A program made the position numbers and the translations under genes. A stretch of 64,000 nucleotides of DNA from Nocardia nova SH22a (GTDB lineage: Bacteria > Actinomycetota > Actinomycetes > Mycobacteriales > Mycobacteriaceae). The DNA is taken from NCBI RefSeq assembly GCF_000523235.1, contig NZ_CP006850.1, forward strand, positions 3,038,001 through 3,102,000, written 5' to 3'. This document shows positions 43,301 through 52,295 of this stretch, piece by piece (position 1 is the stretch's first letter; every line of letters starts with the position of its first letter). Below the pieces are notes generated by a model. That model had not been told where the DNA came from and ran no database searches. It saw only the letters and a program-made list of their open reading frames with translations.

Positions 43301-43316
43301 GAAAAAGGGATCAACG

Positions 43317-45362
43317 ATGATCGCAGTCGATGTGGGCGGCACGTTCACCGACGTAGTTGCCCTGCGCGACGGGCACATTCACACCGCGAAGGTGTCGACG
43401 GACTATGCCGATGTGACCAAGCCGGTGTTGCAGGGCGCGGCGCTGCTCGGTGTCCAGGACTCCGCGGTGTTCAACCACGCCAGCACGCACGGCCTCAACG
43501 CCGTGATCACCCGGCAACTGCCGAAGATCGGATTCCTGGCGACCGAGGGCCATCGCGACATCCTCGACATGGGAAGGGTGTGGCGTCCGGCGGAGGCGAT
43601 TCTCGATCCGCGCTGGCGACGCAGTTTCGGCGATGCCGCGCGCCCGCTGATCCCGCGGTATCTGCGCCGCGGAATTCGGGAACGCATCACCGCCGACGGC
43701 GGCGTGCTGTTCGAACTCGACGAGAATCAGGCCCGCGCCGAACTCGAGGTGCTGCGCACCTGCGGTGTGGCGGGCGTGGCGATCTGCCTGATCAACGCCT
43801 ACGTCAACCCCGCGCACGAGCTGCGGCTGCGCGAACTGGTGCGCGAGGTGCTCGGCGACATTCCCTGCTCCGTGTCGAGCGAGGTGTCCCCGCTGGCCAA
43901 GGAGTACGCCCGCGCGTCGACAACGGTCGTCGACGCCCTGATGAAACTCATCTACGCCGACTACACCGCGAAACTCGAAAAGGGTTTGGCGGAACTGGGT
44001 TTCACGGGTCAGCTGAACTTCGCCGACTGCGCCGCGACGCTGGTGCCCTCGCAGCGGGCGATGGAGCATCCGTTCCGCATCGTGTTCTCCGGTCCGGCCG
44101 CCGGCACCGTCGCCAGCGCCCACTTCGGAGCGTTGATCGGTGAATCGCAGTTGCTGTGTGCCGATGTGGGCGGCACCTCCTGCGATATCAGCGTGGTCAC
44201 CGGCGGTGAGCCGTATGTGAACACGACGTTCGAACTCGAACACGATCTGGTGGTCAACGCGCTCGCCAACGACGTCACCGCGATCGGCGCGGGCGGCGGC
44301 AGCCTGGTGAGCATCGGGCCGACCGGTGCGATCCAGGTCGGTCCGGGCAGCGCCGGTTCGACCCCGGGCCCGGCGTGCTACGGCCGCGGCGGCACACAGC
44401 CGACCACCACCGACACCTGCCTGCTGATCGGCATCATCGACAGCGAAACCTTCGCCGGTGGCCAGGTGAGCCTGGACCCGGAGCTGTCGTGGCGGGCGTT
44501 CGAACGGCTGGATTCGGAATTCACACTCGCCCAACGGGTTCGCTACGCCTACGAGATGGCGGTGCACAATATCGCCGAGGGCGTGTTCAACGTCGCCATC
44601 AAGAACGGTGTGGACCCGCGCGACTACACGCTGATCGCCTACGGTGCGGCGGGCCCGATGCTGCTGCCGGCGGCGATGGATGCCGTGCACTGCAAACAGG
44701 TTGTGGTGCCGCCGAATCCGGGTCTGTTCTCCGCGCTGGGCCTGCTGTCGGCCGATCAGGTGTTCACGGTGAACCGCAGCTCCTACACGATCCTCGGCCC
44801 CGAGGTCGCCCCGCAGATCGACGCGCTGTTCGCCGAGATGGAAGCCCAGCTCGCCGAACGGATCGAACACGACGCCCGGGTGAGTTTCGAGCGCAGTTTC
44901 GACGCCCACCTGGTCGGGCAGAGCTGGGAGACCCCGTTCGTGCCGGTTCCGGGCGGCGCCATCGACGAGGCCGCGATCGCCGCCATGATCGGCTCGTTCC
45001 ACGACACCTACGAGGAACGCTCGCGCAACCGCTTCGACATGGTCCCGGTCGAGGGCGTCACCTTCCGGGTGCGCGCTGTCCTGGACACCCCGAAGGTCGA
45101 CTATCCGCAGATTCCCGAACGGGGCCCGGACGAACCGCTCACCCCGGCTCGGACCGTCACCCTGCGCTACCTCGGCGATCTGGACACCGCCGATATCGAG
45201 ACCGGACAGCGAGCGGCGGTCTACCACCGCGACGCACTGCGCGCCGGCGACGAACTCGACGGCCCGATCATCGTCAACGAGGGCCTGTCGACCACCCATG
45301 TCGGCGCCGGTCAGCGGATGACCGTCGGCCGCTACGGCGAACTCGTCATCCGAAGGAAGTGA
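43317..45362 (+). CDS. Hydantoinase A / oxoprolinase-type ATPase subunit (second)
   Basis: ATP-using subunit of 681 residues. The start MIAVDVGGTFTDVVAL sits directly on the first phosphate loop, so there is almost no N-terminal extension. NHASTHGLNAVITRQLPKIGFLATEGHRDILDMGR is the core and a second DVGGTSCDISVV lies past the middle. Sequence differs clearly from the first A subunit (ASTHGLNA versus GHTVGINA), implying different substrates. ATG has GAAAAAGGGA upstream. The B subunit follows after 5 nt. Confidence 0.92.
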   Translation: MIAVDVGGTFTDVVALRDGHIHTAKVSTDYADVTKPVLQGAALLGVQDSAVFNHASTHGLNAVITRQLPKIGFLATEGHRDILDMGRVWRPAEAILDPRWRRSFGDAARPLIPRYLRRGIRERITADGGVLFELDENQARAELEVLRTCGVAGVAICLINAYVNPAHELRLRELVREVLGDIPCSVSSEVSPLAKEYARASTTVVDALMKLIYADYTAKLEKGLAELGFTGQLNFADCAATLVPSQRAMEHPFRIVFSGPAAGTVASAHFGALIGESQLLCADVGGTSCDISVVTGGEPYVNTTFELEHDLVVNALANDVTAIGAGGGSLVSIGPTGAIQVGPGSAGSTPGPACYGRGGTQPTTTDTCLLIGIIDSETFAGGQVSLDPELSWRAFERLDSEFTLAQRVRYAYEMAVHNIAEGVFNVAIKNGVDPRDYTLIAYGAAGPMLLPAAMDAVHCKQVVVPPNPGLFSALGLLSADQVFTVNRSSYTILGPEVAPQIDALFAEMEAQLAERIEHDARVSFERSFDAHLVGQSWETPFVPVPGGAIDEAAIAAMIGSFHDTYEERSRNRFDMVPVEGVTFRVRAVLDTPKVDYPQIPERGPDEPLTPARTVTLRYLGDLDTADIETGQRAAVYHRDALRAGDELDGPIIVNEGLSTTHVGAGQRMTVGRYGELVIRRK

Positions 45363-45367
45363 CCATC

Positions 45368-47299
45368 GTGAACGCAATCGACACCGAGATCCGCATCCGC
45401 GAACTGAGCGACGAGCGCTTCCACGACCGCTACGGCTGTGACCGGTTCACCGCGTCGGTGATCGTCAACCGGTTGAAGTACGCGGTCGGTCACATGTCCA
45501 CGGCCTTTCTGCGCGAAGCCTTTTCGCCGATCATCCGCGATTGGTACGACTTCGCCTGCACCGTGAGCGGACCGCCCGGACAGGACTACCGGATGGCGGT
45601 GGTGAGCAACAGCCTCACCCCGTTCCTGGGCACCATGCCCGATGCCGGGCGCAACGCGATCGAGGAGTTCGGCCCCGAGAACCTGGCGCCGGGCGATGTG
45701 CTGATCTGCAACGACCCCTACCGCGGCGGCACCCACGTCAACGACGTGCTGTTCACCCGGCCGGTCTTCGTGGACGGCGCGATCGTGTCGTTCGTGAACA
45801 TGCGCGCCCACCAACTGGATATGGGCGGCACCGTGCCCGGCGGGTTCTCCGCGACGAAGATGAACGTCTTCGAGAACGGCCTGGTGATCCCGCCGATGCT
45901 GCTGTGGTCGAAGGATCGGCCGGTGCGCTCGACGTTCAGCCTCATCTTCGACAACACCCGCTGGGGCGCGATGCTGATGCCCGACTTCAAGAGCATGCAT
46001 CAGCAGCTGCAACTGGGCGAGCGGCTGATTCGCGAGAACATCGAAAGATACGGCCTCGCCGCCTATCTCGGCACCCTCGAATACGCCTGTGACACCTCCG
46101 CCGAGCAGATGCGCGAGGCCATCGCGAGCATTCCGGACGGCGACTACACCGGACAGGCGAGTGTGGACGCGGACGGGCTCGACGACACCGTCGACTACAC
46201 GGTGCACGTGACGCTGCGCAAGCGCGGACCCTATGTCGAGGCCGACCTGTCGGGAACCTCGGCACAGGCCCGCACCTGCATCAATTGCGGTGTGCTGGAC
46301 GCGAAGACGGCGCTCGGCGTCGCGCTGACCATGCTGCTCGATCCCGAGATCCCCTTCACCTCGGGCACCTGGCGCGGCATCGACCTGGTCGCCCCGCCGG
46401 GGACCTTCCTGACGGCGATGCCGCCCGAGGGCGCGCCGATGATGTTCTGGGAATCCTCGGGCGCGCTGATCGCGGGGATCTTCGACGCGCTCAATCCGGT
46501 GCTGGGCGTCAACGGTGTCGGCGGCGACTACGGATCGACCAACACCCACAACGCCAACGGCCTGCGCGCCGACGGCACCCCGTGGACCAGCGCCACCCAG
46601 TGCGGCGGCGAACACGGCCCGTGGGGTGCGACGAAAGAGGCCGACGGCGACAGCTACACGGTGCTGTTCAACCTCAACAACCTCGATCCCGCGACCGAGA
46701 CGATCGAACACGATTCCCCGGTGGTGATGCTGCGCAAGGAGCACGCGATCGACACCGGCGGCGCGGGCGCGCACCGCGGCGGTGCCGCGAACCTCAAGGA
46801 CACGCTGTGGCTGACCGACGCCGACCACTATCTGTCCCCGTTCCGCACCAAGGAGCCCAGCGGTGTCGGCGCCAACGGCGGCCGGGCCGGTCCGACCGGC
46901 GCGATCTGGATCTTCCCGCCGCGTGACGGCGCCGCACCCGCCGATCTGATCGGCATCGGATCCGGGGTGTATGCCGACAGCACACCGGTTGCGGGCGTAT
47001 TGGATCCGCGGACCAAGGCGCTCGATCCGGACAACGGCGCCTACCACTACTTCGCCAGCCAGAAGACCTGGAAGACGAAGGCCGGATCGGTGCTGCGCTG
47101 CCTGACCAACGGAGGCGGCGGCTGGGGGTCGCCGTTCGAGCGCGACCCGCAGCAGGTCCTGCGCGATGTGCGCGACGAGTACGTCAGCGTCGAGGGCGCC
47201 GCCCGTGACTACGGCGTGGCCGTCGTGGGCGATCCGCACAACGACCCCGAGGGGTTGCGCGTCGACGAGGCGGCCACCGCCCGGTTGCGCGCCGGATAA
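45368..47299 (+). CDS. Hydantoinase B / oxoprolinase-type subunit (second)
   Basis: B subunit of 643 residues. The GTG at 45368 has GAAGGAAG upstream; the frame runs back into hyuA without support. Hallmarks: REAFSPIIRDWYDFACTV, GDVLICNDPYRGGTHVNDVLFTRPVF, GGFSATKMNVFENGL and a C-terminal LTNGGGGWGSPFERDP. It completes a Zn-A-B set with the two upstream genes. Cyclic amide hydrolysis or ketone carboxylation are the candidate reactions. Confidence 0.92.
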   Translation: MNAIDTEIRIRELSDERFHDRYGCDRFTASVIVNRLKYAVGHMSTAFLREAFSPIIRDWYDFACTVSGPPGQDYRMAVVSNSLTPFLGTMPDAGRNAIEEFGPENLAPGDVLICNDPYRGGTHVNDVLFTRPVFVDGAIVSFVNMRAHQLDMGGTVPGGFSATKMNVFENGLVIPPMLLWSKDRPVRSTFSLIFDNTRWGAMLMPDFKSMHQQLQLGERLIRENIERYGLAAYLGTLEYACDTSAEQMREAIASIPDGDYTGQASVDADGLDDTVDYTVHVTLRKRGPYVEADLSGTSAQARTCINCGVLDAKTALGVALTMLLDPEIPFTSGTWRGIDLVAPPGTFLTAMPPEGAPMMFWESSGALIAGIFDALNPVLGVNGVGGDYGSTNTHNANGLRADGTPWTSATQCGGEHGPWGATKEADGDSYTVLFNLNNLDPATETIEHDSPVVMLRKEHAIDTGGAGAHRGGAANLKDTLWLTDADHYLSPFRTKEPSGVGANGGRAGPTGAIWIFPPRDGAAPADLIGIGSGVYADSTPVAGVLDPRTKALDPDNGAYHYFASQKTWKTKAGSVLRCLTNGGGGWGSPFERDPQQVLRDVRDEYVSVEGAARDYGVAVVGDPHNDPEGLRVDEAATARLRAG

Positions 47300-47365
47300 A
47301 CACCACAGCAACAACTTTCGTGCGGACCACAGCAATCCGCGCGCCCGACGACACAGGAGTGATCG

Positions 47366-48097
47366 ATGGCGGCATCGGCCGTACCCACCGCGAACGACCG
47401 GAATCTGTTCTTCGCGTGGAGCACCTACACCACCGACTACGACACCTACGCGAAGTGGTACGACGAGGAACACATCCCGCAGGTGATGGACGCGCCCGGA
47501 ATGCTCGGCGCCCAGCGTTTCCTGATCGCCGACACCAAACCGATCCCGGGTTCGAAGGAGCTCGACTTCGGCCATCTGGCGCTCTACGAAATGGAAGGCA
47601 GCGCAGAGGGTTTCCGCGAGGAGGTGAAGCGCAAGCTGATCGCGGGGGAGATGCTGCTGCCCGACTACATGGTGCAGCCGTTCAAGGCGCTGTTCGCGAA
47701 ATCGGTGAGCGCACCGCAGCTCGCCGACCGCTTCTCCGGCACCGAATCGCTGGACGACCGGCATCTGTTCTTCGCCTGGAGCCGCCACACCGGCGATGAC
47801 GATACCTTCGCCAAGTGGTACGACGAGGTGCACATTCCGCAGATCATGACCGCTCCGGGCGTGATCCGGGCCGAACGGTTCGAGGTGTCGGAGGTGAAAC
47901 CGCTGCCCGGTGTCGAGGCGGTGGATCTGGGGCATCTGGCGATCTACGAGACGGTCGGCGACCTCGAGGGCTTCCGCGCCGAGGTGAAACGGCAGCTGAT
48001 GTCGGGGGAGATGGAGATTCCCGACTTCATGATCAGCCCGTTCGCGACCATGTTCCTGAAGCCGGCCAGCCCGTTCTTCGTCGCGAACGGTTCGTGA
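47366..48097 (+). CDS. Tandem dimeric alpha-beta barrel (EthD/DUF4286-like) protein
   Basis: Protein of 243 residues made of two repeats of one fold. The first (about 8-110) reads LFFAWSTYTTDYDTYAKWYDEEHIPQVMDAPGM and the second (about 130-235) LFFAWSRHTGDDDTFAKWYDEVHIPQIMTAPGV. Each ends in DF(G)HLALYE-type and M(L/P)..F segments. The conserved W-Y-D-E-x-H-I-P could be a ligand pocket. A single-unit relative is at 11771. It lies between hyuB and the aldehyde dehydrogenase, with a 66-nt gap, and likely serves that pathway; function not known. Confidence 0.82.
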   Translation: MAASAVPTANDRNLFFAWSTYTTDYDTYAKWYDEEHIPQVMDAPGMLGAQRFLIADTKPIPGSKELDFGHLALYEMEGSAEGFREEVKRKLIAGEMLLPDYMVQPFKALFAKSVSAPQLADRFSGTESLDDRHLFFAWSRHTGDDDTFAKWYDEVHIPQIMTAPGVIRAERFEVSEVKPLPGVEAVDLGHLAIYETVGDLEGFRAEVKRQLMSGEMEIPDFMISPFATMFLKPASPFFVANGS

Positions 48098-48105
48098 GGC
48101 GCGTC

Positions 48106-49566
48106 GTGAGTGCTGTCGATGTCGCGGGAGTGACCGTCCCGCATCCGGATTCGGTGTTCGTGGGCGGCGAGTGGATCGCCGCCGACGGGCCCCGGTACGA
48201 CGTGGTCTCACCCGCCACCGAAGAGTCCGTCGCACAGGTCGTGCTGCCCTCGTCCGACCAGGCCCGCGCGGCGTTGCGGGCCGCGGACGAGGGGCGGTCG
48301 TGGGAGCGGGTGCCGGTGGAGACCCGAGTGGAGATCTGCGCCCGGTTCTGCGCGGCCCTGGAGGCGCGGTTCCCCGAGATGGGTACGGTCTGGGCCGCCG
48401 AGGCCGGAATGCCGATCCGCTACAGCGCCACCCTGCACAAATTCGGCGCGGCCGGTGCGTGGTCGGCGGCACTGGAATGCGCGGTAGACGCGCTGCGCGA
48501 CGACACCCGCAAGTCGATGCTCGGCGAGGTGCTGGTGCGCCGGGAACCGGCCGGGGTGGTGCTGGCGATCATGGCCTACAACGGTCCGCTGGTCACGATG
48601 GGCACCAAGGTGATCCCGGCCCTGCTGGCCGGCTGTCCGGTGATCGTGAAGGCCGCGGTCGAGTCGCAGCTGATCATGCGGCTGGTCGCCGAATGTGCTG
48701 TGGCCGCGGGCTTTCCGCCGGGCGCGTTGAGCATCCTCTGCGGTGACGTGACGATCGGGCGGCTGCTGACCGCCGACCCCCGGGTGGACATGGTGTCGCT
48801 GACGGGCGGGCGGGTCGCGGCACAGGAGATCATCGAGGCGACCCGGTCGCGATTCGCGCGCACACATCTGGAACTCGGCGGCAAATCACCGGCGCTGATC
48901 CTCGACGACGCCCCGCTCGATCGCGTGCTGAAGACTTTGGTTCCCGGCGCGACCGGCGGCACCGGCCAGGTGTGCGCGGCGCTGTCACGGGTGCTGATCT
49001 CCGAGCGCCGCCACGACGAGTTGATCGAGAGAATGCGTTCGGCATGGCAGGGCCTGCGAATCGGCGATCCGCTCAACGGCGAAACCCGGATCGGGCCGCT
49101 GGTGAACGAGGCGGCGCTGCGCCGCACCGAGGGGTTCGTGGACCGCGCGACCGGTGCGGGTGGGCAGGTGGTCACCGGTGGCCGCCGGCCCCGGCACACC
49201 CGCACCGGCTGGTACTACGAGCCGACCGTGATCACCGGCCTGCCGCCGGACGCGGATCTGGTGCGCAACGAGGTGTTCGGTCCGGTGACGGTCGTACAGA
49301 CCTATCGCGACCTCGAGGAGGGCGTGTGGCTGGCCGACGACACCAGCTTCGGCCTGGCCGCCTCGGTGTACACCGCCGACCGGGCCGCGGCCCTGGACGT
49401 CGCTTCCCGCATCAGGTCGGGATCGGTGGCGGTCAACACCTTCGGGCCCGCGGTCAGCGCGCCGTTCGGCGGAGTGAAGGGCTCCGGGTGGGGCCGCGAG
49501 TCGGGTCCGGAGGGGATCGCGGAATTCACCGAACTCAAACAGATCGTGATCGGCCCGGGCGTCTGA
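48106..49566 (+). CDS. NAD(P)-dependent aldehyde dehydrogenase of second hydantoinase operon
   Basis: Protein of 486 residues with the glutamate of LELGGKSP (about 256) and cysteine in GQVCAA (about 290). The loop SLTGGRVAAQ replaces the usual FTGS, an unusual change near the cofactor. The start GTG at 48106 lies 8 nt after the previous stop; the frame continues upstream inside the preceding gene. Counterpart of 27877 in the other operon, but not a close paralogue. Confidence 0.9.
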   Translation: MSAVDVAGVTVPHPDSVFVGGEWIAADGPRYDVVSPATEESVAQVVLPSSDQARAALRAADEGRSWERVPVETRVEICARFCAALEARFPEMGTVWAAEAGMPIRYSATLHKFGAAGAWSAALECAVDALRDDTRKSMLGEVLVRREPAGVVLAIMAYNGPLVTMGTKVIPALLAGCPVIVKAAVESQLIMRLVAECAVAAGFPPGALSILCGDVTIGRLLTADPRVDMVSLTGGRVAAQEIIEATRSRFARTHLELGGKSPALILDDAPLDRVLKTLVPGATGGTGQVCAALSRVLISERRHDELIERMRSAWQGLRIGDPLNGETRIGPLVNEAALRRTEGFVDRATGAGGQVVTGGRRPRHTRTGWYYEPTVITGLPPDADLVRNEVFGPVTVVQTYRDLEEGVWLADDTSFGLAASVYTADRAAALDVASRIRSGSVAVNTFGPAVSAPFGGVKGSGWGRESGPEGIAEFTELKQIVIGPGV

Positions 49567-49638
49567 GGTGGAGAACGAGGAAATGACGCCGGTACGGCGG
49601 GCCCGCAGCGTCGCGGGTCGATGGAAGGACGGTACGTC

Positions 49639-51303
49639 GTGAACTTCACTCGGGTTCTCGACTCGGTGGTCGACCGGATTCCCGCGACCGGACGGGACCG
49701 CACCGCCGTCGTATTCGACGGCCGCGAGCGAATCACCTACGAGCAGTTGCTCGACGCGTCCCGCCGGTATGCGAGCGCACTGCGCGCGCTGGGCCTGGGC
49801 AAAGGGGATCGGCTCGGGCTGATGCTCTACAACGACGCCGAATACCTGCCGCTGTGCTTCGCGGCGATGCGGCTCGGAGTGGTCGCCGTGCGGCTCAACT
49901 TCCGGCTCGCACCCGCCGAACTGCGGTTCATCCTGAACGATTCGGGGTGCAAGGCGGTGGTCGTGCACAGCAGCCTGCTCGCCAAGGTGGAGCCGGTGCG
50001 CGCGGAACTGTCGGCCGAAACCTTCATCGTCCGAACCGATTCCGACGACGAGACGCCGGAATGGGCGCATCCGTTCGACGTGCTCGGCGGCCACCCGCCG
50101 CTGGCCGACGCACCGGAGGTCACGGCCGCCGATCCGATGTCGCTGCTCTACACCTCCGGCACGACCGGCCTGCCCAAGGGCGCGGTGTGGACCCATGCCA
50201 ACACGGTGGCCGCCGCGACCGGACAGGCGCTGCGGTGGCGGTTCTCGCCGCGGACCGTCGCGCTGGTGCCCGGCCCGCTGTATCACGCGGGCGCCGTCGA
50301 GGCCGTCACCGCACCCGCGCTGCTCATGCACGGCCGGGTGGTCACGCTGGCCTCGGGCAACTTCACCGTCGATCATCTGCTCGAGGTGATCGAGCGCGAA
50401 CAGGTGACCGACTGCCTGCTGTTCTCCTTCATGCTGAACGAGATGCTGCACCTCGACGACCTCGAGCGACGGCTGCCGGAGTCGTTGCGGCACTTCATCA
50501 TCGGCGGTGACACCATGATGCCGTGGATGGTCGCGGAAGTCCGGCGGCGGCTGCCCGGTATCCGCCTGACCCAGGTGTACGGCCTCACCGAGGGCGGCGC
50601 CATCGCCACCACCCTCGACGACGAGGACTTCGATTCCCAGCCCGACAGCATCGGGCGGCCGCTGCCACTGGCCGAGGTGAAGGTGTGGAACGGGGACGGT
50701 GATATCGACGGCGGGGAGGCCGAGGTCGGCGAGGTCGGCGAGATCGTCGTCCGCAGCGGCGCGGTCTGCGCCGGTTATTGGAACCGGCCCGACGCGAACC
50801 GCGACACGTTCATCGACGGATGGTGCCGCACCGGCGATCTGGGCTACGTCAACGCCGACGGATTCCTGGTGCTCGCCGGGCGGGCCAAGGACATGATCCG
50901 CAGCGGCGGGGAGAACGTGTACCCCGCCGAGATCGAGAGCGTGCTGACCGCGCATCCGCAGATCCTCGACGCGGCGGTGATCGCGGTCCCGGATCCGAAG
51001 TACACCGAGGTCGGCTGCGCGGTGCTGGTCACCGAAGCCGGTGCGGACCTGGACCGGGCGGCGCTGCGCGCGTACTGCCGGGAACGGCTGGCGGCCTACA
51101 AGATCCCGAAATACTTCATCGAACAGGACGAACTCCCGCGCAACGCCTCGGGAAAGATCCTGAAGTACACGCTGCGCGCGCGATACGAAAATGTCGGCGC
51201 GACAGCCGATTCCCAGCCGAACACCACCCGGCAGACCGGCCCCGGCGATGCCGGTGGCGACGATGTCGCCGGGGCCGATCAGAACAGTGAGGCAGTCCGA
51301 TGA
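49639..51303 (+). CDS. AMP-forming acyl-CoA ligase (FadD/class I type)
   Basis: Ligase of 554 residues. Motifs: YTSGTTGLPKG, VYGLTEGG, TGDLGYVNADGFLVLAGRAKDMIRSGGENVYPAEIE and the catalytic lysine of NASGKILK. It belongs to the shorter FadD-like branch, not the acetyl-CoA-synthetase branch of 3766 and 60240. AAGGA sits 10 nt before the GTG at 49639; an ATG at 49621 is in frame and also possible. The stop overlaps the next gene by 4 nt (ATGA), so the SDR is translationally coupled. Likely activates the acid made by the upstream aldehyde dehydrogenase. Confidence 0.92.
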   Translation: MNFTRVLDSVVDRIPATGRDRTAVVFDGRERITYEQLLDASRRYASALRALGLGKGDRLGLMLYNDAEYLPLCFAAMRLGVVAVRLNFRLAPAELRFILNDSGCKAVVVHSSLLAKVEPVRAELSAETFIVRTDSDDETPEWAHPFDVLGGHPPLADAPEVTAADPMSLLYTSGTTGLPKGAVWTHANTVAAATGQALRWRFSPRTVALVPGPLYHAGAVEAVTAPALLMHGRVVTLASGNFTVDHLLEVIEREQVTDCLLFSFMLNEMLHLDDLERRLPESLRHFIIGGDTMMPWMVAEVRRRLPGIRLTQVYGLTEGGAIATTLDDEDFDSQPDSIGRPLPLAEVKVWNGDGDIDGGEAEVGEVGEIVVRSGAVCAGYWNRPDANRDTFIDGWCRTGDLGYVNADGFLVLAGRAKDMIRSGGENVYPAEIESVLTAHPQILDAAVIAVPDPKYTEVGCAVLVTEAGADLDRAALRAYCRERLAAYKIPKYFIEQDELPRNASGKILKYTLRARYENVGATADSQPNTTRQTGPGDAGGDDVAGADQNSEAVR

Positions 51304-52097
51304 GCGTCCGCACCAAACCCGAATTCGCACTCGTGACCGGCGCCGCTGGCGGAGTCGGCACGGCGACGGTCCGCCGCCTGGTCGCCGACGGCGCGAAGGT
51401 CGCGGTCACCGATATCGACGCCGACCGGCTCGCGGTCCTCGCCGAAGAGACCGGCGCGCTGGCCCTGCCCGCGGACGGCGCCGACCCCGACGCCATTCAC
51501 GAGGTCGTGGCCCGGGCGGCCGCCGATCTGGGCGGCATCGACACCGTGATCGCCACACAGGGCGCGGCCATCTCCGGTACCGCGAACCCGAAACACGCCG
51601 CGGCATACCGCAAGGCGCTCGACGTCAACGTGCACGGCTCATACTACCTCGCCGGGGAGGTGATGCCGTATCTGATCGAACGCCGCGGATCGCTGGTGCT
51701 GTTCGCCTCCACCGCCGGTCTCATCGCCGGCCCACCCGGCACCGTCGGCTACACGGCGGCGAAGGCGGCGCTCATCGGCATAACCCGATGGCTGGCAAGG
51801 GAATACGGGCCGAAGGGCGTGCGGGTCAACGCGGTGTGCCCCGGCTGGATCCGCACCCCGCTCGGCGAGGGCGCGATGACGTATCTGTCTCAGCGCGAAG
51901 GCATCACGCTCGACGAAGCCTACGACCTGACCACGAAACACGTACCGCTGCGCCGTCCCGCCGAGCCGGAGGAGATCGCGGCGGTGTGTGCGTTTCTCGC
52001 CTCGGGCGACGCCTCGATCGTGACCGGTCACGTCCTGGTCGCCGATGGTGGCGGCGCCGCGGTCGACGCCTCCACCATCGTCTTCGACGAAAACTGA
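51300..52097 (+). CDS. SDR at the end of second hydantoinase operon
   Basis: Short-chain dehydrogenase of 265 residues: TGAAGGVG cofactor loop, VTDIDADRLAV with an acidic residue favouring NAD, FASTAG, and YTAAK at the active site, then CPGWIRTPLGEG. Its NNAG position reads ATQGAA, a departure from the usual NNAG motif. Overlaps the ligase stop. Probably oxidises or reduces a hydroxy/oxo group of the pathway intermediate. Convergent with the AraC gene 198 nt away. Confidence 0.9.
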   Translation: MSVRTKPEFALVTGAAGGVGTATVRRLVADGAKVAVTDIDADRLAVLAEETGALALPADGADPDAIHEVVARAAADLGGIDTVIATQGAAISGTANPKHAAAYRKALDVNVHGSYYLAGEVMPYLIERRGSLVLFASTAGLIAGPPGTVGYTAAKAALIGITRWLAREYGPKGVRVNAVCPGWIRTPLGEGAMTYLSQREGITLDEAYDLTTKHVPLRRPAEPEEIAAVCAFLASGDASIVTGHVLVADGGGAAVDASTIVFDEN

Positions 52098-52295
52098 ACC
52101 ACCACAGCGCTGTCACGGCTCGACGGGCGAGACCGTCGAGCCGCGGGAGCATTTCCTCAGCAGGCTTCCGGCTCTCGTGAGTGGCCGTCGCCGACCTGCC
52201 CGACGCCGACTCGAGCACCACGGTCGGGACGACGTCCTCGTGCCGACCAGCCCGGCTCGCGGTCCGGGAAGCGTTGCGCAGCAGCGAAATCCGGT

